Assembly: GCA_052388025.1 (NCBI GenBank)
Contig: JBQTIP010000327.1
Span: 1 to 18,656, forward strand
DNA from: JBQTIP01 sp052388025
GTDB lineage: Bacteria > Actinomycetota > UBA4738 > HRBIN12
DNA length: 18,656 nucleotides
Direction of reading: 5' to 3'
Below the pieces are notes generated by a model. The model was not told where the DNA came from. It searched no databases and worked only from the letters and a program-made list of their open reading frames with translations. Shown piece after piece: positions 6,966 through 15,154 of the stretch. Position 1 is the stretch's first letter. Every line of letters begins with the position of its first letter. Made by a program: the position numbers and the translations under genes.

Positions 6966-7831
6966 CCGATACCTCTCGCCGACAGCCACTCCGAGTCGAG
7001 GATGCCCTCGAAGGCCCGCTCGGCCGGACCCGTAAGCAGCACCTCCCCGTTCTCGCGGCGCTCGACGTCAAGGACGCCGCCGGGGAATCTCACGTTCGCG
7101 CGGCGCGGAACCAGGCCGGCCTCGTTCGCCGCCACCAGGGCCGCGCACGCGCCGGTGCCGCAGGCCATCGTCTCGCCGACCCCGCGCTCCCAGACACGCA
7201 CCTTCAGCCCGTCGTCACCCGTCGCCACGAACTCCACGTTGGTTCCCTCCGGGAACAGCTCGTGGTTCTCTATGGCCGGGCCGATGTGGGCGACGTGGAA
7301 CCTGTCCGGGTCGTCCTCGACGAACAGGACCAGGTGCGGATTGCCCATCGAGACCGCCGAGGCCTTGAACGTCATACCCTCCACGTCCAAGGGCTCCAGC
7401 AGGAATGGCTCCCACGCCGGTCCTCGCATGGGGATGGCCGACCTCGCGAATGCCGGAGCGCCCATCTCGACCGTCACCGACTCCACCGCTCCATCTCTCA
7501 CGTGCAGCGACACGTGCTTGACCCCATCCCGGGTGGAGATTTCCAGCTCGGTGTTCCCCGTCAGCCCTCGCTCGAACACCAGCTTCGCGAGGCAGCGGAT
7601 GCCGTTCCCGCACATCTCCGCGACCGTGCCGTCGGCATTGGCGTAGTCCATGAAGAAGTCGGCCTGGTCGGCCGCCGCCACACGGATCACGCCGTCCGCG
7701 CCGACGCCGAGGTGCCGATCGCAGACCGCCGCAACGAGCGCCTGATCCAGCGGTCGTTCCCCGGCGAGGTCCTCGAACATCACGAAGTCGTTGCCGGTCC
7801 CGTGGTACTTCGCAAATCGGATCTCAGTCAC
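6962..7831 (-). CDS. dapF: Diaminopimelate epimerase
   Basis: DapF epimerises LL- to meso-diaminopimelate, the lysine precursor and peptidoglycan cross-linking residue, without a cofactor. The 289-residue protein shows the two symmetric halves with catalytic Cys74 (MCGNGIRC) and Cys224 (ACGTGACA), plus FAKYHGTGNDFV at the N-terminus, GVGADGVI, SMGNPHLVLF and EGTNVEF. Length is normal. Its start overlaps the end of miaA by 8 bases and its stop overlaps the dapL start as ATGA, so substrate-making and substrate-using enzymes are translated from adjacent coupled cistrons. Confidence 0.97.
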   Translation of the reverse strand: MTEIRFAKYHGTGNDFVMFEDLAGERPLDQALVAAVCDRHLGVGADGVIRVAAADQADFFMDYANADGTVAEMCGNGIRCLAKLVFERGLTGNTELEISTRDGVKHVSLHVRDGAVESVTVEMGAPAFARSAIPMRGPAWEPFLLEPLDVEGMTFKASAVSMGNPHLVLFVEDDPDRFHVAHIGPAIENHELFPEGTNVEFVATGDDGLKVRVWERGVGETMACGTGACAALVAANEAGLVPRRANVRFPGGVLDVERRENGEVLLTGPAERAFEGILDSEWLSARGIG

Positions 7832-8747
7832 CGCTCAGGAACTCCTGAAGATCGCTCACGGTGGCCCCGGCGCCCTCCTCCCCCGCCTCGAACCACCGGA
7901 TCCTCGGATCCCGCCGGAACCAGGCGAGCTGCCGGCGGGCCAGGGCCTTCGTCCGCCTTACCGTGCCCGCCATCGCATCGTCGAGCGAGAGTACGCCCTC
8001 CAGGTGGCGGGTCATCTCAGCGTACCCGATGGCCCGGGTAGCGGTGAGCCAGGCGGCGAACCCGCGCTCGACGAGCCCCTCGACCTCCTCGACGAAGCCC
8101 GCCTCCACCATATCGCCGACGCGAGCCTCGATGCGGCGATTCAGTACGTCGCGCGGGATCGAGATCCCCGCGGCTCGCACCCGGTCCTCGGGGTAGCCCT
8201 CCCAGGACTCGGCGTAGGCGGAGAAGGGACGCCCCGTCACGGCCGCCACTTCCAGCGCCCGAACGGTCCGCCGGACGTTCGCGGGTTCGATCTTGGCGGC
8301 GGCCACCGGGTCGAGCTCTCGCAGCCGCGCGTGGAGCGGGCCTGCGCCGAGAGCGGCCGCTTCGGCCTCGAGCTCGCCGCGAGCCGTCGGATCGGTTCCC
8401 GGGAACTCGAGGTCGTCCACCACAGCGCGGAAGTAGAGGCCCGATCCGCCGGCCAGCAGGGGCCGGGCGCCTCGGCCTGCGATGCCGGCGACGGCGGCGC
8501 GAGCCAACACCTGGTACCGCGATACCGAGAAGGGCTCCTGGGGGGCGGCGACGTCGATCAGGTGATGCGGTATACGGGCTCGCTCCTCGGGCCCCGGCTT
8601 CGCGGTGCCGACGTCCATACCGCGGTACACGAGCATGGAGTCCACCGAGACGATCTCCGCGCCGAGCCGCTCGGCCAGGTCGATCGCCGCCTCGGTCTTT
8701 CCCGACGCCGTGGGCCCGACGAGGGCGAGCAGCGGCGGTCGGGCCAT
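7824..8747 (-). CDS. miaA: tRNA dimethylallyltransferase
   Basis: MiaA attaches a dimethylallyl group to N6 of A37 in tRNAs reading codons that begin with U. The 307-residue protein has the P-loop GPTASGKT at 11-18, the DSMLVYRGMDVGTAKP segment (the usual Gln of DSMQVY is Leu here), IPHHLIDV, LLAGGSGLYFRAVVD, NVRRTVRALEV and TRAIGYAEM. Its ATG shares a base with the miaB stop (TGATG). MiaB, encoded just upstream, adds the methylthio group to the MiaA product, so the two work in sequence. Confidence 0.97.
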   Translation of the reverse strand: MARPPLLALVGPTASGKTEAAIDLAERLGAEIVSVDSMLVYRGMDVGTAKPGPEERARIPHHLIDVAAPQEPFSVSRYQVLARAAVAGIAGRGARPLLAGGSGLYFRAVVDDLEFPGTDPTARGELEAEAAALGAGPLHARLRELDPVAAAKIEPANVRRTVRALEVAAVTGRPFSAYAESWEGYPEDRVRAAGISIPRDVLNRRIEARVGDMVEAGFVEEVEGLVERGFAAWLTATRAIGYAEMTRHLEGVLSLDDAMAGTVRRTKALARRQLAWFRRDPRIRWFEAGEEGAGATVSDLQEFLSGD

Positions 8748-10090
8748 CAGCCGACGGCGGCCGGCTCCGGCGCCCGGACGACCTCGCCGATGAGGTGGTG
8801 CGGGTGCGCCGAGCCTATCCGGACGTCCAGGAACGCGCCCGGCGCGTAGGCGCCCCCCACGTGCACGACCTTGTTGGTGCGGGTCCTGGCTTGAACTCCG
8901 CCCTTGCGGCCGGCTCCCTCAACGAGGACCTCGACCGTCTCGCCCACCATCGCGCGCATCCGCTCCAAGGAGATCGTCTCCTGAACGGCCACGAGCCGAT
9001 CGAACCGCTCCCGGACGACATCCTTCGGCACGTGGTCGGGGAACGACACGGCTTGAGTGCCGGGCCGCGGCGAGTACTGGAACATGAACGCCTGGTCGAA
9101 TCGCGCCTCTCGCACGACGTCGAGCGTCGCTCGGAAGTCCTCCTCGGTCTCGCCCGGGAAGCCGACGATGATGTCGGTGGTCACCGCGATGCCGGGGACG
9201 GCCGCGCGGATCCGATCGAGCCACCCGAGGTATCGCTCGGAGCGATACGACCGCCGCATGAGCCGAAGGACGCGGTCCGAGCCCGACTGCAGCGGGAAGT
9301 GGATGTGCTCGCACACGGCCTCGGACTCGGCCATCGCGTCGATCACGTCGGGCGTGAAGTCGTGCGGATGGGGACTGGTGAACCGGATTCGCCGGATGCC
9401 GGCGACCCCATTCACCGCACGCAACAGCTCTGCGAACAGCGGCGTACGGCTGGAGCCGGGAACCGTGAGGTCGCGCCCGTAGGTGTTCACGTTCTGGCCG
9501 AGGAGCGTGATCTCCACGACACGACGGCGGGCCAGGCCTCGGACCTCGCCGAGGATGTCGCCCATCGAACGGGAACGTTGCGGGCCGCGCACCAGGGGAA
9601 CGATGCAGAAGGTGCACGCGTTGTCGCAGCCCACGGCGATCGAGACCCAGGCGTGATGCGCCAGCTCCCGCCGGGCGGGGAGCGCCGAGGGGAACACCTC
9701 CGTGTACTCCCGCACGTCCATCTGCGGGCCCTCCTCCTCGGCCTGCCTGAGCAGATCGAGCAGCTCGGGAAGCGCATGCGTCCCGACGACCACGTCGACC
9801 CACGGAGCACGCTCCTGGATCTGTCCTTGGTCCTTCTGGGCGAGACAGCCCGCGACGACGACGCGGAGCTGAGGGTTCGCCATCTTCAGCGGCCGGATGT
9901 GCCCGAGGTTCCCGTACAGCCGGTTGTCCGCGTTCTCCCGGATCGCGCAGGTGTTCAGCACTATCACATGTGCCTCGGCCGCCTCGTCGGTCGGCACCAG
10001 GCCGTCGGACTCGAGGAGCCCGGCTATCCGCTCCGAGTCATGCTCGTTCATCTGGCACCCGAAGGTGCGGAGCAGGTACTTGCCCGCCAC
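8747..10090 (-). CDS. miaB: tRNA-2-methylthio-N6-dimethylallyladenosine synthase
   Basis: MiaB is a radical-SAM methylthiotransferase that turns i6A37 into ms2i6A37 in tRNA. The 447-residue protein has the N-terminal cluster-binding domain with Cys12 (TFGCQMNEHDSE), Cys48 (LNTCAIRENA) and Cys82 (AGCLAQKD), the radical-SAM CX3CX2C motif Cys155/159/162 (GCDNACTFCIVP), and a C-terminal TRAM domain (about 375-440). It starts with GTG, 3 bases after the rny stop; GAGG overlapping that stop serves as ribosome binding site. The MiaB assignment over RimO or MtaB rests on NEHDSE, RENADNRLYG and the adjacent miaA. Confidence 0.97.
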   Translation of the reverse strand: MAGKYLLRTFGCQMNEHDSERIAGLLESDGLVPTDEAAEAHVIVLNTCAIRENADNRLYGNLGHIRPLKMANPQLRVVVAGCLAQKDQGQIQERAPWVDVVVGTHALPELLDLLRQAEEEGPQMDVREYTEVFPSALPARRELAHHAWVSIAVGCDNACTFCIVPLVRGPQRSRSMGDILGEVRGLARRRVVEITLLGQNVNTYGRDLTVPGSSRTPLFAELLRAVNGVAGIRRIRFTSPHPHDFTPDVIDAMAESEAVCEHIHFPLQSGSDRVLRLMRRSYRSERYLGWLDRIRAAVPGIAVTTDIIVGFPGETEEDFRATLDVVREARFDQAFMFQYSPRPGTQAVSFPDHVPKDVVRERFDRLVAVQETISLERMRAMVGETVEVLVEGAGRKGGVQARTRTNKVVHVGGAYAPGAFLDVRIGSAHPHHLIGEVVRAPEPAAVG

Positions 10091-10093
10091 GGG

Positions 10094-11632
10094 CTACCTC
10101 GCGTACTCCACGGCCCGGCTCTCCCTCACGACACTGATCTTGATCTGCCCGGGATACTGGAGCTCCTCCTCGACCTGCTTGGCGATGTCCCGGGCCATCA
10201 CCTGGGCGGTCAGGTCATCGATCTCCTCCGGCTTTACCATTACCCGAACCTCCCGACCGGCTTGCATCGCATAGGTCTTGGCGACGCCCGGGTAGGAATC
10301 GCAGATCTCCTCCAGGCGCTCGAGGCGCTTCACGTAGGTCTCCAGGCTCTCACGGCGTGCGCCGGGGCGGCCTCCGGAGATCCCGTCGGCGATCTGTGCC
10401 AGCACCGCCTCGATCGTTCGCTGCTCGACCTCGCCGTGGTGCGACTCGATGCAGTGCACCACCTCGGGCGACTCCTTCAGCCGGCGTGCGATCTCGGCGC
10501 CGATGATGGCGTGGGAGCCCTCGACCTCGTGGGTCACCGCCTTGCCGATGTCGTGCAACAGGGCGCCCCGCTTCGGGATCCGCGGATCCAGCCCGAGCTC
10601 GGAGGCGATCGCCGCGGCGATGTGCGCCGACTCGACCAGGTGCTTCAGGACGTTCTGGCCGTACGAGGTCCGATACTGGAGCCGTCCGAGCAGCCGCACC
10701 ATCTCAGGATGGGCATCGGTGATGCCCACGTCCAGCACGGCCTCCTCGCCGGCGCGCTTGATCCGCTCCTCGATCTCCTTCACGGAGCGCTCGTGCGTCT
10801 CCTCGATACGCGCCGGGTGGATCCTGCCGTCGGAGACGAGCTTCTCGAGGGTCAGGCGGGCCGTCTCCCGGCGGACGGGATCGAAGCAGGACAGAACGAC
10901 CGCCTCCGGCGTGTCGTCGATGATGAGGTTCACCCCCGTCATCGCCTCGAAGGCCCGGATATTGCGGCCCTCGCGGCCGATGATCCGGCCCTTCATGTCA
11001 TCCGAGGGGAGCGAGAACACCGAGACGGTCGATTCGGCCGTCTGCTCCGAGGCCACTCTCTGGATCGCGATCGTGACGATCTTGCGTGCCCGTTGCTCGC
11101 CCTCCTCCCGGGCGCGCTGCTCGAGCTCGCGGACCATGCCCATCGATGATCGCTTGGCCTCGTCCACGATCTGGGCCATCAAGGCTTCCTTCGCCTCCTG
11201 CGCGGTCATCCGGGCGACGGACTCGAGCTGACGCCGGTGGGTATCGGCAGCCTGCTCGAGTCGCTCACGGACCTTCTGTAGAGCACGATCCCGGTCGTCC
11301 AGCTCCTCGGCTCGGCGCTCCGCGTCGGAGAGCTTCCGCTCGACGGTCTCCTCCTTCTGCGAGAGTCGTTGCTCCTGTCGATTGACCTCCTCGCGCCGCG
11401 TCCGGACATCCTCCTCGGCCTCCCGGCGCATCCCCGCGATCTCTTCCTTCACCTCCACGAGGGATTGCCGCACGACGCTCTCGGCCTCCCGCTCGGCATC
11501 GAGCACCACGCGCTCCGCACGCGACTCCGCGCTCTGCGCCTGCGATCGCGCCATGGCCTTGCGGATGAGAAAACCGGCACCCAGGCCGACTGCCAGCGCC
11601 GCGACCCCGATCCCAATCGCTGCCCCGTCCAT
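10094..11632 (-). CDS. rny: Ribonuclease Y
   Basis: RNase Y is a membrane-anchored endoribonuclease that starts mRNA decay in many bacteria lacking RNase E. The 512-residue protein has one N-terminal membrane helix at about 4-23, a long charged coiled coil to about 185, a KH domain with GRIIGREGRNIRAFE (215-229), an HD domain with LLHDIGK (His360-Asp361) and SHHGEVE, and the C-terminal domain ending VVRESRAVEYAR. I chose the ATG at 11632, 4-5 bases after GGGAGG; a TTG 12 bases upstream would place the start on top of that site. A terminator-like hairpin ends only a few bases before the ribosome binding site, which may make expression conditional. Confidence 0.96.
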   Translation of the reverse strand: MDGAAIGIGVAALAVGLGAGFLIRKAMARSQAQSAESRAERVVLDAEREAESVVRQSLVEVKEEIAGMRREAEEDVRTRREEVNRQEQRLSQKEETVERKLSDAERRAEELDDRDRALQKVRERLEQAADTHRRQLESVARMTAQEAKEALMAQIVDEAKRSSMGMVRELEQRAREEGEQRARKIVTIAIQRVASEQTAESTVSVFSLPSDDMKGRIIGREGRNIRAFEAMTGVNLIIDDTPEAVVLSCFDPVRRETARLTLEKLVSDGRIHPARIEETHERSVKEIEERIKRAGEEAVLDVGITDAHPEMVRLLGRLQYRTSYGQNVLKHLVESAHIAAAIASELGLDPRIPKRGALLHDIGKAVTHEVEGSHAIIGAEIARRLKESPEVVHCIESHHGEVEQRTIEAVLAQIADGISGGRPGARRESLETYVKRLERLEEICDSYPGVAKTYAMQAGREVRVMVKPEEIDDLTAQVMARDIAKQVEEELQYPGQIKISVVRESRAVEYAR

Positions 11633-11651
11633 CGTTCCTCCCAAACAAAGA

Positions 11652-11685
11652 GCCGAGCGGAGGCCCCCTCAGGCCTCTGCTCGGC
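11652..11685 (-). terminator. Terminator-like hairpin in the rny leader
   Basis: On the minus strand GCCGAGCAGAGGCC, a 6-base loop and GGCCTCCGCTCGGC form a 14-bp stem with one mismatch, followed by TCTTTGTTT. The rny ribosome binding site GGGAGG comes right after. It can stop recA-recX read-through, but it also lies between the predicted rny promoter and rny, so it may act as an attenuator. Confidence 0.6.
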
Positions 11686-11832
11686 AACGTGCGCGGATAG
11701 AAGAAACTAGGGCGTCGGGTACCTGTCGGGTCCCTCGCGCCCCCCTTGCCTGTCTGCTTCCTGGAAGTGGCTATCCGTCACGATCTCAGGCACTTGTCGA
11801 ACAGTTAGGTTCCCAAAGCCTCTCAATTGCAC

Positions 11833-11861
11833 AATGTACGGCCTCGGGAGCGGGAGCGCAA
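11833..11861 (-). promoter_or_regulatory. Promoter of the rny-miaB-miaA-dapF-dapL-hflX operon
   Basis: On the minus strand TTGCGC (11861-11856) and TACATT (11838-11833) are 17 bases apart, 18 bases beyond the recX stop. Transcription would start near 11826, giving a leader of about 190 bases. In the 234-base gap 11645-11878 I see this promoter, the leader and the hairpin, but no recognised riboswitch class and no convincing leader ORF. Confidence 0.5.
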
Positions 11862-11878
11862 GGGGACTTCGGCGGACC

Positions 11879-12379
11879 TCAGGCATCCTCAGCGTCGATC
11901 TCGAGCGCGTCCCTGGCCGCACTGCGGGCCACCGACGGGTCGTATCCGCGTCGCATGAGCAGGGACGCCAGCCGGCGGAACGCGGCCGCCGGCTCGAGGC
12001 CGCCGAGACGCGCCGCCCGGACTCGAGCCAGCTCGCGGGCACGTTGCTCCTCGCCATCCCCCAGCGCATCGATGATCCCCTCGACCGTGTCGTGAGCCAC
12101 GCCCTTGGCGTAGAGCGACGAAGCGATGGATCTCCGGCCGGCGCGGCGCACGGTCACGGCGTGCTCGGCGAACTCGCTCGCGAACCGCTCGTCGTCGAGA
12201 AGGCCGACGGCCTCCAGCCTGGAGACCACGTCGTCCACCTCCGCCGCCTCGAAGCCCGCGCGCAGTAGACGGTCTCGCATCTCGCGAAGGCTCCTCGGCC
12301 GGACGGCGAGCAGTCCCAGGGCGCGGTCATGACAGCTAAGTGGGCGCTTCGGTTCGCGAGACCGCCGGGGGCCGGACAA
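11879..12379 (-). CDS. recX: Recombination regulatory protein RecX
   Basis: RecX binds RecA filaments and limits RecA activity. The 166-residue protein has the helical three-repeat fold: DRALGLLAVRPRSLREMRDRL at about 18-38, EVDDVVSRLEAVGLLDDERFASEFAEHAV at 47-75, then GRRSIASSLYAKGVAHDTVEGII and RLASLLMRRGYDPSVARSAARDAL. It begins 9 bases after recA, the usual cotranscribed arrangement. The start is TTG at 12379, the first possible start after an in-frame stop (the recA TAG itself); GGGGAAGG precedes it closely. Low initiation at TTG would fit the need for less RecX than RecA. Confidence 0.92.
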   Translation of the reverse strand: MSGPRRSREPKRPLSCHDRALGLLAVRPRSLREMRDRLLRAGFEAAEVDDVVSRLEAVGLLDDERFASEFAEHAVTVRRAGRRSIASSLYAKGVAHDTVEGIIDALGDGEEQRARELARVRAARLGGLEPAAAFRRLASLLMRRGYDPSVARSAARDALEIDAEDA

Positions 12380-12388
12380 GCCCTTCCC

Positions 12389-13588
<1,200 letters not shown>

Positions 13589-13624
13589 GAATTACACCTC
13601 TGTCGTTCGACGACTGCAACCCGC

Positions 13625-13653
13625 ACGGTACTCGAACACGTGTTCGAGGTCAA
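13625..13653 (-). promoter_or_regulatory. recA promoter with SOS box in the spacer
   Basis: On the minus strand TTGACC (13653-13648) and TACCGT (13630-13625) are 17 bases apart. The spacer holds the perfect SOS box CGAACACGTGTTCG (13633-13646), so bound LexA would directly exclude RNA polymerase. The start point near 13618 leaves a leader of about 30 bases to the upstream ATG. Confidence 0.85.
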
Positions 13654-13735
13654 GAACGGCGCGGGTCGCGGCCCGAAGCGTCCGGCCCCGGCGGACTGCC
13701 CGCATCGCCTGGCCGAGACCGTACGCGGCCCGTGG

Positions 13736-13741
13736 TAGGTT
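13736..13741 (+). promoter_or_regulatory. Possible -10 element of the HEPN/MNT pair
   Basis: TAGGTT, identical to the lexA -10, lies 29 bases before the HEPN start codon. No good -35 is seen 16-18 bases upstream. In the 182-base gap 13589-13770 this and the recA promoter are all I can identify. Confidence 0.25.
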
Positions 13742-13770
13742 CGCTGCGGCCGATCACGCGGAGGGGATTC

Positions 13771-14163
13771 ATGGCCGAGCGAAGCCGCGACTGGATGGCG
13801 CAGGCCCAAAGGGATCTCGAGACCGCTCGGTGGAACGCCGAGGGCGGCTTCTACGAGTGGGCCTGCTTTGCCGCGCATCAGGCGGCGGAGAAAGGCTTGA
13901 AGGCCGCCTATGCCAAGCTCGGCGGGGCGGCGTGGGGCCATTCGGTCGCGGCCCTGCTGGTCGGCCTCCGGGAGAAGGTGGAGGTGGACGAGGAGGTCGT
14001 GGGCCTCGGAAGGATGCTGGACCGCTTCTACCTCCCGACCCGCTACCCGAACGGCTGGGAGACGGGGAGCCCGAAGGACTACTACGCGCTGGAGGACGCT
14101 CAAGATGCCATCGCTCGTGCACACGAGGTCCTACGGTTCTGTGACGGTCTTCTGGCTGGATAG
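13771..14163 (+). CDS. HEPN domain protein (partner of the MNT nucleotidyltransferase)
   Basis: The 130-residue, mostly helical protein fits the HEPN family (Pfam PF05168 type): RDWMAQAQRDLETARWNAEGGFYEWACFAAHQAAEKGLKAAYAKLG near the N-terminus, WGHSVAALL in the middle and DAQDAIARAHEVLRFCDGLL at the end. HEPN proteins paired with MNT nucleotidyltransferases are often toxin-like RNases (HepT), inactivated by MntA. The catalytic R-X4-6-H motif of HepT toxins is not visible here, so this copy may be a non-nuclease HEPN of unknown role. The ATG at 13771 follows GGAGGGG at 5-6 bases; an in-frame ATG 13 codons earlier lacks such a site. It overlaps the next gene by 59 bases and is the only plus-strand pair among minus-strand neighbours here. 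Confidence 0.82.
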   Translation: MAERSRDWMAQAQRDLETARWNAEGGFYEWACFAAHQAAEKGLKAAYAKLGGAAWGHSVAALLVGLREKVEVDEEVVGLGRMLDRFYLPTRYPNGWETGSPKDYYALEDAQDAIARAHEVLRFCDGLLAG

Positions 14164-14479
14164 CCAGGAGGCCCTCTACCGCCTTGGCGAGGCTGCTAGG
14201 AGAGCGCTGGCCGAGGACGACACGGTCCGCGGGATCTATCTGTTCGGGTCGCTCGCGCAAGGCCGTGCCGTGCCGGGCAGCGACGCGGATATCCTCGTGC
14301 TCCTCGATCGCTCCGATCGCCGGTTCGTTGACCGCCCCCTCGACTTGCTCCCGCACTTCGAGGAAGTGGGGCTCTCCGTCGACCTGTTCTGCTACACACA
14401 GAAGGAGCTCGCGGGAACACCTTTCGCCCGCGAGGCACTGGAGGAGGGCAAGCCACTCGCGGAGCGAGCGAGGAGCTGA
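14105..14479 (+). CDS. Minimal nucleotidyltransferase (MNT/MntA-like)
   Basis: The 124-residue protein is a small DNA-polymerase-beta-superfamily nucleotidyltransferase. It has the full GSX10DXD motif: Gly48-Ser49, then Asp60 and Asp62 in YLFGSLAQGRAVPGSDADILV, and a third likely metal ligand Asp93 in GLSVDLFCY. In MntA/HepT systems the MNT protein AMPylates its HEPN partner; with all three acidic residues present, this one could be active, but substrate and partner are inferred from the overlap alone. The ATG at 14105 has GGAGG 9 bases upstream inside the HEPN gene. A GTG at 14141 is an alternative, giving 112 residues. The adjacent HEPN gene ends 59 bases after this start. Confidence 0.85.
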   Translation: MPSLVHTRSYGSVTVFWLDSQEALYRLGEAARRALAEDDTVRGIYLFGSLAQGRAVPGSDADILVLLDRSDRRFVDRPLDLLPHFEEVGLSVDLFCYTQKELAGTPFAREALEEGKPLAERARS

Positions 14480-14554
14480 CGAGGCCGCTCGACGGCTCGA
14501 TCCAGGCCCGAGGCGAGGTCCTCAGTCCGGTCTTGCTTGGACGCTAGAGGGCGA

Positions 14555-14568
14555 GCCCCGATCGGGGC
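14555..14568. terminator. Perfect palindrome between convergent MNT and thpR genes
   Basis: GCCCCGATCGGGGC can fold into a 5-bp G+C stem with a GATC loop. It lies in the 93-base gap between the two convergent stop codons. There is no T-tract, so the terminator call rests on position only. Confidence 0.3.
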
Positions 14569-14572
14569 AAGC

Positions 14573-15154
14573 TCACACGCTGAACGGAAGCTCGGCCACG
14601 GGCTCGTATCGGGGCGCGGGCCGTTGGAGGTGGCTCCGGTACAGAACCAGCCGATCGACGGGGAACGGCTCGCTCGAGACTTCGGCGGCCTCGCCCGGGT
14701 CGAGCTCCACCGGAGGCTCGAAGCGGGCCACCGTGAGATGCGGCGTGAACGGCCGCTTCTCCGGCGGGAACTCCTCGGCCAGCGATTCATCGAGCCCGGC
14801 GGCGAGCGCCCGGAACCATCCGTCCGGATCGGTGAGCCCGGCCCAGAGGACGCGGGCCCGCTGCGGGGACTGGAAGACGCCGAGCCCCTCGAGGCGCGAC
14901 TCGAACGGCTCGGCGTGCCGGGCGACCTCGGCCACCGTCTGCGTCACCCACTCGACGAGCCGAGGCCACGTGCTCCCCAGGAACTTCATCGTGACGTGCC
15001 AGTTCTGCTTCGGGACCCACCGCCCCCGAGGGAACCGCTCGCGCCACGGCTCGATCGCGTCGGCGACCACAGCGCGAACGTGTTCAGGGACGTCCACCGC
15101 GATGAACAGACGAAGGGGCCTTGCCTCCGGACGGGAAGCCCGGTCCCGAGCCAT
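14573..15154 (-). CDS. thpR: RNA 2',3'-cyclic phosphodiesterase (ThpR/LigT family)
   Basis: This is a 193-residue member of the 2H phosphoesterase superfamily. The two catalytic HxT motifs are His53-Val-Thr55 (NWHVTMKFLG) and His139-Leu-Thr141 (FTPHLTVARF). RLFIAVDVPEHVR is the typical N-terminal strand of the ThpR group. Such enzymes open 2',3'-cyclic phosphate ends of RNA, and some ligate tRNA halves in vitro; the natural substrate is uncertain. The ATG overlaps the cinA stop (TGATG), so it is the last gene of a coupled rodZ-like/pgsA/cinA/thpR run. Confidence 0.93.
   Translation of the reverse strand: MARDRASRPEARPLRLFIAVDVPEHVRAVVADAIEPWRERFPRGRWVPKQNWHVTMKFLGSTWPRLVEWVTQTVAEVARHAEPFESRLEGLGVFQSPQRARVLWAGLTDPDGWFRALAAGLDESLAEEFPPEKRPFTPHLTVARFEPPVELDPGEAAEVSSEPFPVDRLVLYRSHLQRPAPRYEPVAELPFSV

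Noticed and set aside
8795..11149. Plus-strand open frame of 784 codons opposite miaB and rny
   Set aside because: It spans two well-identified minus-strand genes and shows no recognisable domain, so it is a shadow despite its length.
11726..11757. Short direct repeat of CCCGAC in the rny leader (minus strand)
   Set aside because: Only two 6-base copies; expected by chance in this composition and not part of a recognised RNA element.
15076..15085. GAAC-GT-GTTC palindrome resembling a LexA site
   Set aside because: The half-sites are 2 bases apart instead of 4, and it lies inside thpR away from any promoter.
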